From contig CAIOSI010000024.1 in assembly GCA_903860975.1 (NCBI GenBank), forward strand, positions 1 to 64,000: a DNA stretch of 64,000 bases, read 5' to 3'. Shown in pieces: positions 17,491-27,363 of the stretch; positions within the stretch are counted from its first letter, which is position 1; the number at the start of each line of letters is the position of its first letter. The notes below the pieces were generated by a model. The model had not been told where the DNA came from and ran no database searches. It worked only from the letters and a program-made list of their open reading frames with translations. The position numbers and the translations under genes were made by a program. Origin of the DNA: an uncultured Alphaproteobacteria bacterium (GTDB lineage: Bacteria; Pseudomonadota; Alphaproteobacteria; Caulobacterales; Caulobacteraceae).

Positions 17491-17608
17491 CTGTCTAACA
17501 TCTGTCTAACAAACAGGGTTCAGCACCGCTAAAGCCCCGTTTGCGCAGCATCTACCTAACCAAAATTCTCAATGAGAAATCATCTAACTCATTGAAAATA
17601 ATGAGTTA
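17491..17608. repeat. CTAAC-containing repeats and two palindromes downstream of secA
   Basis: CTGTCTAACA occurs at 17491-17500 and 17502-17511. CATCTGTCTAAC (17499-17510) resembles CATCTACCTAAC (17539-17550) and CATCTAAC (17581-17588), about 40 bp apart. TTCTCA-A-TGAGAA forms a palindrome near 17566-17578. TAACTCATT at 17585-17593 pairs perfectly with AATGAGTTA at 17600-17608 around a 6-base loop and overlaps the secA stop codon. The last hairpin may act in secA transcript 3' end formation but is AT-rich, unlike a normal intrinsic terminator. The rest of 17364-17605 holds no gene. Confidence 0.5.
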
Positions 17609-20362
17609 TACGAGAGATCCGTGACAGTGCTTGAACTTCTTACCCGAGCCGCAGGGGCACGAGGCATTGCGGCCACTGTTCTCCCAGCCTTCAGGCAGCG
17701 CGGTAACCGGCAACGCCTGACGCTGTTCGGCGTTTAGCCCGTCCGGCAGCGCACTCATCCGCGCTGCGTTCTCGCCGGTCAGGGGATCGAGGTGGATCTC
17801 CTGGAACTGGCCCTGCGGCGGCGAGGGCGGTGCTTCGAATTGGAATTCCACCGTCATCAGCCAGCGTGTGACGTTCTGCCGAAGATCGGTCAGCAGGGTC
17901 TCAAATAGGGTGAAGGCCTCGGTTTTGTATTCGTTCAGAGGGTCGCGCTGGCCATAGCCACGCAGACCAATGACATTCCTCAAGTGGTCCAGGTGCATCA
18001 GGTGTTCGCGCCATTGCAGATCGATCATCTGAAGGACAAAGCTCTTTTCCACCGTACGCATGTGGTCGCCGACCTGGAGGTCGCGTTCGGCGCAGCGGGC
18101 GTCGGCGGCCTTGACGATCCGCTCTTCAATCTCCTCGTTGGCGATGCCATCCTCGGCCGCCCAGGCCTTGATAGGTAGCTCCAGGCCCAGGAAGTCACGA
18201 ACGTGCGCTTCGAGGCCCTCTACATCCCACTGCTCGGCATAGGCCTTGGGCGGTAGGAAGCGGTTGACGAAATCCTCAATCGTATCGCGACGCATCTCGT
18301 TGACGACATCGGAGATGTCGGCTGCGGCCATGAATTCGGCGCGCTGTTCGAACACGGCCTTGCGCTGGTCGTTCACGACATCGTCGTACTTCAGCAGGTT
18401 CTTGCGAATCTCGTAGTTGCGCTGTTCGACGCGCTTCTGGGCGGTCGCGATCGCGGAGTTCAGCCACTTATGCGTAATCGCTTCGCCTTCTTGGACGCCG
18501 AAGGTGCGCATAATCGAGTCCAGGCGCTCGCCTGCGAAGATACGTAGAAGATCATCCTCGCAGGATAAAAAGAATTTTGAGTGGCCGGGGTCGCCCTGAC
18601 GGCCGGTGCGGCCGCGGAGCTGATTGTCGATGCGCCGGCTTTCATGACGCTCGGTGCCGAGCACGAAGAGGCCGCCGGCAGCCAATGCCTTTTCCTTGAG
18701 CGTCGCGGTTTCAGCTTCGATCCGCGCCTTGTGCTCCAGCGCCATTTCCGGCGTCACTTCGACACCCAGGCCACGCTGCTCATCACGCCACTGCATGACC
18801 TTCATGTCGACATTGCCGCCGAGCTGAATGTCGGTGCCGCGGCCGGCCATGTTGGTGGCGATCGTCACCGCGCCAGGTACGCCGGCGTCGGCGACAATCA
18901 GCGCTTCCTGCTCGTGGTAGCGTGCATTCAGAACATTGTGGGGGATGCCGCTCTGCTTTTTGCCGTCGATCTCGAACTTGTGGGCCTTGAGCAGCTCCGA
19001 AAGCTGTTCCGACTTTTCGATGGAGACTGTGCCCACCAGTATCGGCTGACCGCGGCGGTAGCAGTCCTCGATGAGGCCGATAATCGCCACATGTTTCTCG
19101 ACCGCCGTTCGATAGACCTCGTCGTCGTCGTCGATGCGCACGACCGGGCGGTTGGTCGGGATTTCGGCGACATCCATCTTGTAAATATCGAGGAATTCCT
19201 GAGCCTCGGTCGCCGCCGTGCCCGTCATGCCCGAGAGCTTCGAGTAAAGGCGGAAATAGTTCTGGATGGTGACCGAGGCCAGCGTCTGGTTCTCGGGTTG
19301 GACGACCTGGCCTTCCTTGGCCTCGATCGCCTGGTGCAGGCCCTCTGAAAGACGGCGGCCTTGCATCATTCGGCCGGTGAACTCGTCGATCAACACGATC
19401 TCGCCCGCCCGGACGATGTAGTCCTTGTCGAGCTGGTAGATGACGTTGGCGCGCAGGGCTTGGTTCACATGGTGTACGGCCGACACGTTGGTTGCGTCGT
19501 AGAGGCCCGCCGAATCCTCGGCCAAGTGGCCGCCGGCCATCAAGATCTCTTCGATCTTCTCTGAGCCCTCTTCGGTCAGGATCACCTGCCGCTGCTTTTC
19601 GTCGAAATCAAACGTCGTGGGGTCCTTGATCAGCTCTTTCACAAGCAGATCGATGGTCCGGTAGAATTCGCTGCGGTCTTCCGTCGGGCCGGAGATGATC
19701 AGAGGCGTGCGCGCCTCGTCGATCAGGATGGAGTCCACTTCGTCGACGACCGCGAAATTGTGGCCTCTCTGGACCATCTCGGCGGCTTCATAGACCAGAT
19801 TATCGCGCAGATAGTCGAAACCGAATTCGTTGTTGGTGCCGTAGGTGATGTCGGCATTGTAGGCGGCTTGGCGCTGAGCCTGGCTCAGGCCGTGGACGAT
19901 GACGCCGACTTCCATGCCAAGGAAGAGGTAGACCTGACCCATCCATTCGGAGTCGCGTTGTGCAAGGTAGTCGTTGACCGTAATCAGGTGAACGCCCTTG
20001 CCGGCGAGCGCGTTCAGATACACCGGTGCCGTGGCCACCAGGGTTTTGCCTTCACCCGTGCGCATTTCAGCGATACCGCCCTGGTGAAGCACCATCCCGC
20101 CGACCAACTGCACATCGTAATGGCGTTGGCCCAACGTGCGCTTGGCGGCTTCGCGGACGACCGCGAAAGCTTCTTCCAACAGGTCATCAAGTGTCGCGCC
20201 CTTGGCGAGGCGTTCGCGGAATTCGACCGTCTTGGCGCGGAGCGCTTCGTCAGACAGGGCCTGCATCTGAGGCTCAAGCGCGTTGATCTTCAAGGCGCGC
20301 GCCTGCATCGCCTTGACCTTGCGATCATTGGAAGAGCCGAAGAAGCGTTGGAAGATGCTCAA
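17606..20362 (-). CDS. secA: Preprotein translocase ATPase SecA
   Basis: The 918-residue motor drives preproteins through SecYEG at the inner membrane. Visible are Walker [15 protein letters not shown] (about residues 100-113), [16 protein letters not shown] of the preprotein cross-linking region, Walker B with [20 protein letters not shown], the NBD2 motifs [14 protein letters not shown] and [20 protein letters not shown], and the C-terminal zinc-binding [14 protein letters not shown]. Length and motifs are normal. A divergent sequence upstream leads to the thiolase and PpiC genes. The stop lies inside an AT-rich hairpin. Confidence 0.97.
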   Translation of the reverse strand: MSIFQRFFGSSNDRKVKAMQARALKINALEPQMQALSDEALRAKTVEFRERLAKGATLDDLLEEAFAVVREAAKRTLGQRHYDVQLVGGMVLHQGGIAEMRTGEGKTLVATAPVYLNALAGKGVHLITVNDYLAQRDSEWMGQVYLFLGMEVGVIVHGLSQAQRQAAYNADITYGTNNEFGFDYLRDNLVYEAAEMVQRGHNFAVVDEVDSILIDEARTPLIISGPTEDRSEFYRTIDLLVKELIKDPTTFDFDEKQRQVILTEEGSEKIEEILMAGGHLAEDSAGLYDATNVSAVHHVNQALRANVIYQLDKDYIVRAGEIVLIDEFTGRMMQGRRLSEGLHQAIEAKEGQVVQPENQTLASVTIQNYFRLYSKLSGMTGTAATEAQEFLDIYKMDVAEIPTNRPVVRIDDDDEVYRTAVEKHVAIIGLIEDCYRRGQPILVGTVSIEKSEQLSELLKAHKFEIDGKKQSGIPHNVLNARYHEQEALIVADAGVPGAVTIATNMAGRGTDIQLGGNVDMKVMQWRDEQRGLGVEVTPEMALEHKARIEAETATLKEKALAAGGLFVLGTERHESRRIDNQLRGRTGRQGDPGHSKFFLSCEDDLLRIFAGERLDSIMRTFGVQEGEAITHKWLNSAIATAQKRVEQRNYEIRKNLLKYDDVVNDQRKAVFEQRAEFMAAADISDVVNEMRRDTIEDFVNRFLPPKAYAEQWDVEGLEAHVRDFLGLELPIKAWAAEDGIANEEIEERIVKAADARCAERDLQVGDHMRTVEKSFVLQMIDLQWREHLMHLDHLRNVIGLRGYGQRDPLNEYKTEAFTLFETLLTDLRQNVTRWLMTVEFQFEAPPSPPQGQFQEIHLDPLTGENAARMSALPDGLNAEQRQALPVTALPEGWENSGRNASCPCGSGKKFKHCHGSLV

Positions 20363-20523
20363 GGGAAAGGTCCGGTTGATGCGGGGCGGGGCCAGGCCTT
20401 AGCCCATCGCCTCCCGGGAAAATTCGTTCTTTTCAGGGCGCGCGAGACTTAAGCAGCGCACCCCCCAGTGTCAACGCAGCGGCGGAGCGCAATGGGCTCA
20501 GAGATACCCAACGGCAACAGAAA

Positions 20524-20548
20524 AGGCCCTCCCAGGGCGGGAGGGCCT
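20524..20548 (-). terminator. Rho-independent terminator of the thiolase gene
   Basis: AGGCCCTCCC (20524-20533) and GGGAGGGCCT (20539-20548) form a perfect 10-bp GC-rich stem with a 5-base loop. On the minus strand it is followed by TTTTCTGTT. It lies 38 bp after the stop of the minus-strand thiolase gene. Confidence 0.85.
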
Positions 20549-20585
20549 GATCTTAAGCCATACAGGCGAATTTTAATGGCGAATT

Positions 20586-21755
20586 CTACAGGACCTCAAA
20601 CAGTCCGGCCGCGCCCATACCACCGCCGATGCACATGGAGACGACGACGTTCTTGGCTCCGCGGCGCTTGCCTTCTTGCAACACATGGCCAGCAAGGCGT
20701 GCGCCGGTCATTCCAAAGGGGTGGCCAATGGCGATGGAGCCGCCGTTGACATTGTATTTTTCAGGATCGATGCCGAGTTTATCACGGCTGTAGAGGCACT
20801 GGCTGGCGAAGGCCTCATTGAGTTCCCAAAGGTCGATGTCATCGATCTTCAGGCCGTGGCGTTCCAGCAGACGCGGGATTGCGAACACCGGGCCAATGCC
20901 CATTTCGTCGGGCTCACAGCCGGCGACCGCCCAGCCTTTGAAGACACCCATCGGGCTGAGACCCCGACGTTGAGCTTCCTTGGCTTCCATGATCACGACG
21001 GCGGCCGAGCCGTCCGACAGCTGAGAGGCGTTGCCAGCGGTAATGAATTTGCCTGGACCTTTTACGGGTTCCAGCTTGGCGAGGCCTTCCGCACTGGTGT
21101 CTGGGCGGTTGCATTCGTCGCGGTTGACGACGTAGTCGACGATCGTTTCTTCCTTCGTCTCCTTGTTGACCACTTTCATCTTGGTCTTCATCGGGACAAT
21201 TTCGTCGGCGAACTTGTTGGCTTGCTGGGCGGCAGCCATTCGGCGCTGGCTTTCCAGTGAATATTCGTCCTGGGCCTCGCGGCTCACCTTGTAGCGTTCA
21301 GCCACGATGTCGGCGGTGTCGATCATCGGCATGAAGATTGCCGGGTACATCTTGCTCAGCTCAGGATCAAAGTTGTCCTTGCCCGTGCCCATGTTGGGCA
21401 TGGAGATCGTCTCGACCCCACCGGCCACCACCACCTCGGCGCCATCGTTGCGTACATAGTTGGCCGCCATGCCTATGGTCTGCAGACCTGAGGAGCAGAA
21501 CCGGTTGACCGTCACGCCGGAGGTGGTGATCGGCAGCCCAGCCAGCAGTCCCGCCTGACGCGCAATGTTTCCGCCGCCGTGGGCGACATTGCCGAACAAG
21601 ACGTCTTCGACCGATCCAGGGTCTATTCCTGCCTTTGCGACGGCATGCTTCACCGAGTGGGCCGCGATCGAGACGGTTGGCGTGATGTTGAAACCACCAC
21701 GGACGGATTTGGCTAATCCAGTTCGAGCATAAGAGACGATAACGGCTTCGCGCAT
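20586..21755 (-). CDS. Acetyl-CoA C-acyltransferase (thiolase)
   Basis: The 389-residue thiolase has the acylated Cys in [10 protein letters not shown] (Cys about 87), ELNEAFASQ, the His-containing [17 protein letters not shown], and the second catalytic Cys in [16 protein letters not shown]. It catalyses reversible Claisen condensation or thiolytic cleavage of acyl-CoA, in beta-oxidation or in acetoacetyl-CoA formation. Sequence alone does not decide the chain length. A strong terminator follows, and no other fatty-acid gene is adjacent, so it is probably monocistronic. A second thiolase lies at 60890-62080. Confidence 0.93.
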   Translation of the reverse strand: MREAVIVSYARTGLAKSVRGGFNITPTVSIAAHSVKHAVAKAGIDPGSVEDVLFGNVAHGGGNIARQAGLLAGLPITTSGVTVNRFCSSGLQTIGMAANYVRNDGAEVVVAGGVETISMPNMGTGKDNFDPELSKMYPAIFMPMIDTADIVAERYKVSREAQDEYSLESQRRMAAAQQANKFADEIVPMKTKMKVVNKETKEETIVDYVVNRDECNRPDTSAEGLAKLEPVKGPGKFITAGNASQLSDGSAAVVIMEAKEAQRRGLSPMGVFKGWAVAGCEPDEMGIGPVFAIPRLLERHGLKIDDIDLWELNEAFASQCLYSRDKLGIDPEKYNVNGGSIAIGHPFGMTGARLAGHVLQEGKRRGAKNVVVSMCIGGGMGAAGLFEVL

Positions 21756-21898
21756 TCTGAATGATCCTCCGGAATATTGATGACGGCGCCTCCTACAGCG
21801 GGCGCACTCGACCGCAACCTTTGCATCCCGAGACTTAAATGGCTAGGGACGGACAGTGTCCTAAGACGCTACTCCCGTCCGCTTTGAGGGTGATCCGC

Positions 21899-22864
21899 AT
21901 GGCCCCCATCCGGCCTTTACGCTCTGCGATGTTCGCCGTTGTGCTGGTGGCGGCGGTGCTGAGCCTGGCCGCTTGCGGTCGGGGCGGCAGAGCGGAGCAA
22001 GCGCCAGAGCGCGGCGACCGCGCCGTGGCCAAGGTCGACGGTCGCACCGTTTGGTCCTCCGATGTCAAACGCGAGGCCGTAGCCCAGGGACTGATCGGCG
22101 AAGGCGAACCGCTTGATGTTTCTTCTGACCTGTTTCGCCGGGTGATGGACGAGGTCGTCGACCAACGCCTGCTAGCCTCCGAGGCGATGAAGCGCAATTT
22201 GGATCGCGAGCCCGTCGCCCAGCGCCGTCTGGCGGCTGCGCGTGACCGGGTGCTGGGCGACATGCTTGTCGAAAGCGTGGTCTCCGACGCGGTCAACGAT
22301 AATGCCGTGCGGCGTCTCTACCAAGAGCAGCTGAAACTCGCAAAGCGCTCCGAGGAAATCCACGCCCGACAGATCGTTGTGGGCAGCGGCGCGGAAGCCG
22401 AGGCGGTGCGCAAGCTGTTGGCGACCGGCGCATCGTTCGAAGCGCTTGCGATGGAGCGTTCCACGGATGCGGCCACGCGGTTCAACGGTGGCGACCTGGG
22501 CTACTTCACCATCGACGTGATGCCAGAGGCCTATGACGCAGCACTGAAGGCCGCCAAGCCTGGCCAAATCGTAGGGCCTTTCCCGGTCGAGGGCGGCTTC
22601 GCTCTCATCAAGGTTGAGGATCGACGGGTCGAACAGCCGATCACACTGGAGGCTGCTCGACCACAAATCGTGCGCTTCCTGACCTACGATCAGATCCGCG
22701 ACCTTTTGGAGAAGCTTCGTGGCCGCTCCAAGGTCGAAGTGCTGGTCAAGAGCGATACGCCCAGTCAGGCGGTCCCGCCCGCCGATGCGCCGAAGATGGC
22801 CGCCCCGCCGCCCCTATCGGGGCCGACCACGCCGCCGCCAGCCACCAAGGGGGTCAAAAAATGA
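21899..22864 (+). CDS. PpiC/SurA-type peptidyl-prolyl isomerase lipoprotein
   Basis: From ATG 21899 (after GAGGG) the 321-residue protein has a lipoprotein signal ending LSLAACG. It then has an N-terminal helical chaperone-like region (SurA_N type, about 40-150), a parvulin domain (about 155-245) with IHARQIVVGSGAEAEAV, GASFEALAMERS and GGDLGYF, and a Pro-rich tail. Such proteins assist folding of exported proteins in the periplasm. Its TGA overlaps the argJ ATG (ATGA at 22861-22864). An upstream ATG at 21839 in the same frame is a less likely start. Confidence 0.85.
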   Translation: MAPIRPLRSAMFAVVLVAAVLSLAACGRGGRAEQAPERGDRAVAKVDGRTVWSSDVKREAVAQGLIGEGEPLDVSSDLFRRVMDEVVDQRLLASEAMKRNLDREPVAQRRLAAARDRVLGDMLVESVVSDAVNDNAVRRLYQEQLKLAKRSEEIHARQIVVGSGAEAEAVRKLLATGASFEALAMERSTDAATRFNGGDLGYFTIDVMPEAYDAALKAAKPGQIVGPFPVEGGFALIKVEDRRVEQPITLEAARPQIVRFLTYDQIRDLLEKLRGRSKVEVLVKSDTPSQAVPPADAPKMAAPPPLSGPTTPPPATKGVKK

Positions 22865-24315
22865 CAAAGAAACCAACCAAAACGTCCACTTTGCGTAAGC
22901 CAGCGGCCAAGGTTTTGGATGCTGCGGTGCGTCCCGTAGAGGTCGTGGGTCAGACGCTTGAGCGTGCCTTTGATCCTCTCGCCAGCGCCCTGAAGCGCGC
23001 GACCCTGAAACGCGGCGATAAGCAGGCCGATCCGTCTGCCAGCACCGGGCCCGTACCTGCTGATGTTCCAGCAAAGGGCGCGATGCCCGTCTCGCCTTTG
23101 GCTGTGCCCTTTCCGAAGATGCCGCCGATCGCGGGGGTCCAGATGGCGACGTCGAGGGCGGGCTTCTACAAGCACGAGCGGGACGACCTGCTGGTGATGA
23201 ATTTCCCGGATGGGGCGAGCTGCGCGGGCGTCTTCACGCGCCATGGCGTGGGCTCGGCCCCCGTCGACTGGTGCAAGCGACATCTGGAAATGACCAAGGG
23301 AGAGGGGGTGCGCGCTTTAGTCGTCAACGCCGGGTGCGCCAATTCCTTCACAGGCCGCCCGGGCGCGAATGCTGTTCGCCGGGTCTGCTCTGCCGCCGGC
23401 AAAAGGTTCGATTGCCGTCAGCGCGACGTGATGGTGGCGTCTACCGGGGTGATTGGCGTGCTCCTGGACGACACGAAGATCGTCCACCGCTTAGCTGACA
23501 TCGAACACAAACTGGACGAGGACGGCTGGGCGAACGCAGCTCGCGCCATCATGACCACAGACACCTTCCCCAAGGGCTCGCACGCGGTCGCCGACATCGA
23601 CGGCGTGAAGGTCAAGATCAGCGGCATTTGCAAGGGCTCCGGCATGATTGCGCCGGACATGGCCACAATGTTGGCCTTCGTTGTCACCGACGCGGCGATC
23701 TCGCCCGCGGCGCTGCAAAATCTCGTCAGCCTCTACACGCGCAACACCTTCAATGCCGTAACGGTAGACGGTGATCGCTCGACCAATGACACACTGCTGC
23801 TGTTTGCGACCGGCAAGTCAGGCGCGCCGAAGATCAGCCGCGCCGGCGACCGTCGCCTCGCCGATTTCCGCGACAAGCTTGAGCACGTCCTGATGGATCT
23901 CGCCCATCAGCTTGTCCGCGATGGCGAGGGTGCGACGAAGTTCATCAAGATCACCGTCACCGGCGCCGAGAGCCACGCCTCGGCCCGCAAAATTGGCCGC
24001 ACGATCGCCGAGAGCCCCTTGGTCAAGACCGCTTTCGCTGGCGAAGACGCCAACTGGGGCCGGATTGTCATGGCGGTCGGCCGTGCTGACGAGCCTGTGG
24101 ATCGCGATGTCATGAGCGTAAAGTTCGGCGACCTCGTCGCTGCCCAGGACGGCCTTGTCTCTCCGACCTACGATGAGGCGAAGATGAGCGCCTACATGAA
24201 GCAGAACGAGCTCGAAGTCACCGTCGACGTCGGCATGGGCCGAGGCTTCGCCAGCATGTGGACTTGCGACCTCACGAAGCGTTACGTCGAGATCAACGGG
24301 GACTATCGAAGCTAA
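22861..24315 (+). CDS. argJ: Bifunctional ornithine acetyltransferase / N-acetylglutamate synthase
   Basis: ArgJ moves the acetyl group from N-acetylornithine to glutamate in arginine synthesis. The family core starts near residue 85 (GVQMATSRAGFY). Also seen are VVNAGCANSFTGRPG, the self-cleavage site GMIAPDMATMLAFVVTD with the nucleophile Thr, and NTFNAVTVDGDRSTNDT. The C-terminus reaches the usual end KRYVEINGDYRS. At 484 residues it is longer than typical (about 400), owing to an N-terminal extension of about 80 residues rich in Lys, Pro and Ala. The start is coupled to the PpiC gene, and a shorter product from an internal start is possible. Confidence 0.93.
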   Translation: MTKKPTKTSTLRKPAAKVLDAAVRPVEVVGQTLERAFDPLASALKRATLKRGDKQADPSASTGPVPADVPAKGAMPVSPLAVPFPKMPPIAGVQMATSRAGFYKHERDDLLVMNFPDGASCAGVFTRHGVGSAPVDWCKRHLEMTKGEGVRALVVNAGCANSFTGRPGANAVRRVCSAAGKRFDCRQRDVMVASTGVIGVLLDDTKIVHRLADIEHKLDEDGWANAARAIMTTDTFPKGSHAVADIDGVKVKISGICKGSGMIAPDMATMLAFVVTDAAISPAALQNLVSLYTRNTFNAVTVDGDRSTNDTLLLFATGKSGAPKISRAGDRRLADFRDKLEHVLMDLAHQLVRDGEGATKFIKITVTGAESHASARKIGRTIAESPLVKTAFAGEDANWGRIVMAVGRADEPVDRDVMSVKFGDLVAAQDGLVSPTYDEAKMSAYMKQNELEVTVDVGMGRGFASMWTCDLTKRYVEINGDYRS

Positions 24316-24390
24316 GGGCGCGGTGGCGCTCGGACGTGCGATGACGTTGCGGTATTGTCATTCTGCGCCGACACGCAATCCTGCCAAATG

Positions 24391-24418
24391 AGCCGCTTAG
24401 CCTTCCGGCGAAGCGGCT
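24391..24418 (+). terminator. Possible terminator hairpin after argJ
   Basis: AGCCGCTT (24391-24398) pairs with AAGCGGCT (24411-24418), with an inner GCC/GGC pair, making a stable hairpin 75 bp after argJ. There is no T-tract on either strand, so an intrinsic terminator is uncertain. It sits between convergent genes. Confidence 0.35.
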
Positions 24419-24441
24419 CCTAGACCGGCTTCGGCGGTTGC

Positions 24442-24804
24442 CTACTTGTGGCAGACGTCCTTGACGGAAATGCAGGCATTACCGCAGCGCTTGCCCTTTT
24501 TGCAGTTCGGACCAGCGCCTGAAGCTGCGGCGGCCGGCTCTTTTGACGACGCTGCCGCTGCGGCTGCAGGTGCGGCGACCGGCGTGGCTGCTGAAGCCGA
24601 GGCGGGACACATCGTTTTCTTGGCCATCTTTCCCTTGGCGTCGTGGCAATTGCCCTTCGCGTCGAGGGTGTAGCCGGCTGCTGGCGCCGCGGCGGGGCAT
24701 TTGGTGAATTTTCCAGCCGCGTCCTTGCAAGGCGCCGCAGCGGCGGCGCCGGCCAGGCCCAGGGCAATGGTCAGGGTCGCAAGAAGGGTAAGTATAGAGC
24801 GCAT
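24442..24804 (-). CDS. Small exported Cys-rich protein
   Basis: From ATG 24804 the 120-residue product has a signal peptide (MRSILTLLATLTIALGLAGA, then AAAAP). The mature part is Ala/Lys-rich with repeated short motifs CKDAAGKFTKCP and CHDAKGKMAKKTMCP, a low-complexity Ala/Pro linker, and a Cys-rich end (NCKKGKRCGNACISVKDVC). The eight Cys suggest disulfides in the periplasm. I do not recognise a named family. The open frame extends upstream to 24906, but only the 24804 start gives a signal peptide. It is convergent with argJ. Confidence 0.65.
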   Translation of the reverse strand: MRSILTLLATLTIALGLAGAAAAAPCKDAAGKFTKCPAAAPAAGYTLDAKGNCHDAKGKMAKKTMCPASASAATPVAAPAAAAAASSKEPAAAASGAGPNCKKGKRCGNACISVKDVCHK

Positions 24805-25121
24805 GATTTCGGTCTCCGGATCTGTCCAAGAAGCATGACATCGCGTGTGTGACAGCTGTTGCGCTTTTTGTCGGAATCGCGGGTTCAAATTGCCGTGAAT
24901 GATCAAGGCTCATTTTTTCGCCCAAAATTTCGGGTCTTGAGCCATGAATGATGGGCCAGATTCATATGTTAGCCGCAAAGGGAAGTTCGACCCCAAAAAT
25001 TGACTCAACTAAAGAGGGTAATTTTTGTAATCATACACGTCTTGGTTGATCTGTTCGGCGCAATGAAAAAGGGCCCTACCTCGCGGTGGGGCCCTTTCTC
25101 GGTCTTGTTGTCCAAGCTCGG
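24805..25121. other. Intergenic region upstream of the small exported protein gene
   Basis: The region holds the promoter side of the minus-strand exported-protein gene and, at its right end, the terminator of the helicase gene. It is AT-richer than the surroundings (for example 24960-25035). No further gene was recognised. Confidence 0.5.
25068..25097 (-). terminator. Rho-independent terminator of the DEAD-box helicase gene
   Basis: AAAGGGCCCTACC (25068-25080) pairs with GGTGGGGCCCTTT (25085-25097), with one G-T pair, around loop TCGC. The minus strand continues TTTTTCATTG. It follows the helicase stop by 24 bp. Confidence 0.88.
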
Positions 25122-26543
25122 TTAGCGGTTCGACCAGACGCCGGTGCGGCCGTTGGGGGCGGGATTGCCGCCGCCGCGCTGCGGGCCCTTGAAGGCTGGA
25201 CGCTGAGCCGGTTTTTCGCCGCCGCCTGCGTTGGCGCCGCCAGAACGCGCTGGAGCGCCTTCGTGGCGATAACCCGCGCCGTTGCCGCCGCCGCCATGGT
25301 TGCGGTTGCGCTTGGGCGGATGATTGCCGCGATGACCGCCTGGGCCGCGTGTGTCAACACGATCGGGCTTGCCTGCAGGCTCCGGCATCGCCGCAGTGGC
25401 GGCGCCCAGTTGCTTGTCGTTCCGCCGGTCGAAGGAGGGGATCGTCTGGCGCGTGACCTTCTGGATGTCGCGCAACAGGGTCCTCTCGTCGTCGGCGCAG
25501 AAGGCCACTGCAGAGCCATCGGCTCCGGCACGCGCCGTACGTCCGATGCGGTGGACATAGCTCTCGGGCACGTTCGGCAGTTCGTATTGCACCACATGCG
25601 TCACGGCGTCGATGTCGATGCCGCGGGCGGCGATGTCGGTGGCCACCAAGGCGCGGACCTTGCCGGCCTTGAAGTCAGCCAGAGCGCGTTCGCGTTGGCC
25701 TTGGCTCTTGTCGCCGTGGATCGAAGCGGCTTCGACGCCAACCTGCTCAAGGCTACGCGCCACGCGATCGGCGCCGCGCTTGGTGCGCGTAAAGACGATG
25801 ACGCGCTTGAAGCCCGGGTCGTCAAACAGCTCGCTCAGAAGCGCACGCTTGCGCGATTGCTCTACGAAGAGGACGCGCTGGTTCACCTTCTCGACGGTGG
25901 TCGCCTGCGGAGTCACTGATACGCGTAGCGGGTCATTCAAAAGTTCGCCGGCCAGCTTGCCGATCTCCGTGGGCATCGTCGCTGAGAAGAACAGGTTTTG
26001 GCGGGCTTTAGACAGGTGCGCCACAATCTTGCGGATCGGCAGTACGAAGCCGAGGTCTAGCATCTGGTCGGCTTCGTCTAGGACGAAGATTTCCACGCCG
26101 CGAAGCGTGATGGTTTTTTCCTGCAGGTGGTCGAGTAGTCGGCCGGGCGTAGCGACAAGTATGTCGACGCCGTTGGCCATGGCCTTGTGCTGGGCGCCGT
26201 ATTTCACGCCACCGAAAATCACGGCGACGGTGACGCCCATGTGGCGGCCGTAGGTACGGAAGCTCTCGCCGATTTGACTGGCGAGCTCGCGGGTCGGTGA
26301 GAGCACCAGGACGCGGGCGCCCTTGCGTTCTGGTTGGCGCTTCTCGGCGGCAAGGCGGTGGAGGATCGGCAGTGCGAAAGCAGCGGTCTTGCCGGTGCCT
26401 GTCTGAGCGATGCCTTGCAGGTCGCGGCCGGCCATGACGCCGGGGATCGCCTGGGCCTGGATCGGAGTTGGCGTGGTGTATCCTTCGCTAGCGAGCGCCT
26501 TGAGCAGAGGCGCGGCCAGGCCGAAGTCGGTGAATTGAGTCAA
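25122..26543 (-). CDS. DEAD-box RNA helicase (RhlE-like)
   Basis: The 473-residue protein has all core motifs: Q-motif region FTDFGLAAPLLKAL with TPTPIQAQAIP, motif I AQTGTGKTAAF, PTRELASQI, motif II VLDEADQMLDLGF, motif III FFSATMP, and C-terminal-domain motifs ATDIAARGIDI and HRIGRTARAG. After about residue 375 follows a basic, Gly/Asn/Arg-rich disordered tail (GGGGNGAGYRHEGAPARSGG). It remodels RNA in ribosome assembly or RNA decay. It is a single gene followed by a strong terminator. Confidence 0.92.
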   Translation of the reverse strand: MTQFTDFGLAAPLLKALASEGYTTPTPIQAQAIPGVMAGRDLQGIAQTGTGKTAAFALPILHRLAAEKRQPERKGARVLVLSPTRELASQIGESFRTYGRHMGVTVAVIFGGVKYGAQHKAMANGVDILVATPGRLLDHLQEKTITLRGVEIFVLDEADQMLDLGFVLPIRKIVAHLSKARQNLFFSATMPTEIGKLAGELLNDPLRVSVTPQATTVEKVNQRVLFVEQSRKRALLSELFDDPGFKRVIVFTRTKRGADRVARSLEQVGVEAASIHGDKSQGQRERALADFKAGKVRALVATDIAARGIDIDAVTHVVQYELPNVPESYVHRIGRTARAGADGSAVAFCADDERTLLRDIQKVTRQTIPSFDRRNDKQLGAATAAMPEPAGKPDRVDTRGPGGHRGNHPPKRNRNHGGGGNGAGYRHEGAPARSGGANAGGGEKPAQRPAFKGPQRGGGNPAPNGRTGVWSNR

Positions 26544-26823
26544 ATCGAGTCTCGCATATGCGCCGAACGCGCCGGCTCGATCGCATCGAGGGCGCGCAGG
26601 TCGCGGGTCTTTAGGGAAGCGCCCCGCGTGATGGGCGATCTATGGATCTTACGGCGCTCGACAGGCTGGGCCCCAAAAAGAGACCCCACGCGGCTGGAAC
26701 ACTGAGCACGTCATAGGTCGTGACGCCGGCCGCACATCGGCTTTCGCAGCCGCGAAGTCAACCCGCAGCACGACATCGAAGCCCGGCTGTTGCCTTTATC
26801 ACTCAGGCCGGGAATGAAGCGGA

Positions 26824-27231
26824 ATGACCGAAAAACGCCTGCTTCTCGTCGCCGCCGCAGCCCTCGTCGACGCCGACGGCCGGGTGCTGATTTGCCAGCG
26901 CCCCGATGGCAAGCAGCTGGCTGGCTTATGGGAATTCCCAGGCGGCAAGGTCGAGACAGGCGAGACGCCAGAGGCCTGCCTGATCCGCGAATTGGATGAA
27001 GAATTGGGCATCTCAGTCACCCAGGCCTGTCTGGCGCCCTTCGTCTTCGCAAGCCACGAATACGAGGCGTTTCATCTTCTGATGCCGCTTTATCTCATCC
27101 GCCGTTGGACAGGGACGCTGACGGCTAAGGAACACAAGGCGATCGCTTGGGTGAAGCCCTCGAAGCTCACCGACTATCCCATGCCACCGGCGGATGCACC
27201 GCTGGTCGCGTGGCTGCGCGATCTGATTTAA
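26824..27231 (+). CDS. mutT: (d)NTP pyrophosphatase MutT (Nudix)
   Basis: The 135-residue protein carries a complete Nudix box, GGKVETGETPEACLIRELDE followed by ELG, preceded by LAGLWEFP as in MutT. MutT removes 8-oxo-dGTP from the nucleotide pool and prevents A:T to C:G mutations. The length is standard. In relatives it lies near argJ and secA, as here. It is followed by a 132-bp gap and the M28 peptidase gene. Confidence 0.9.
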   Translation: MTEKRLLLVAAAALVDADGRVLICQRPDGKQLAGLWEFPGGKVETGETPEACLIRELDEELGISVTQACLAPFVFASHEYEAFHLLMPLYLIRRWTGTLTAKEHKAIAWVKPSKLTDYPMPPADAPLVAWLRDLI

Positions 27232-27363
27232 CCGGCGCAGGTCAGCTCTGCACCGATCACCAACGTGGCGATAGAGGGTCACGCCCAGCCTGGGCGCAAC
27301 GTCTCCTCGTTCCCCCGTTGCGCGATAATGGCTTAGGGTTTCGGCAAACCTTGGGGAACCATC

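Noticed and set aside
18581..19348. Long plus-strand open frame opposite secA (255 codons)
   Set aside because: It is the antisense of a highly conserved gene in GC-rich DNA, and its predicted protein has no recognisable motif.
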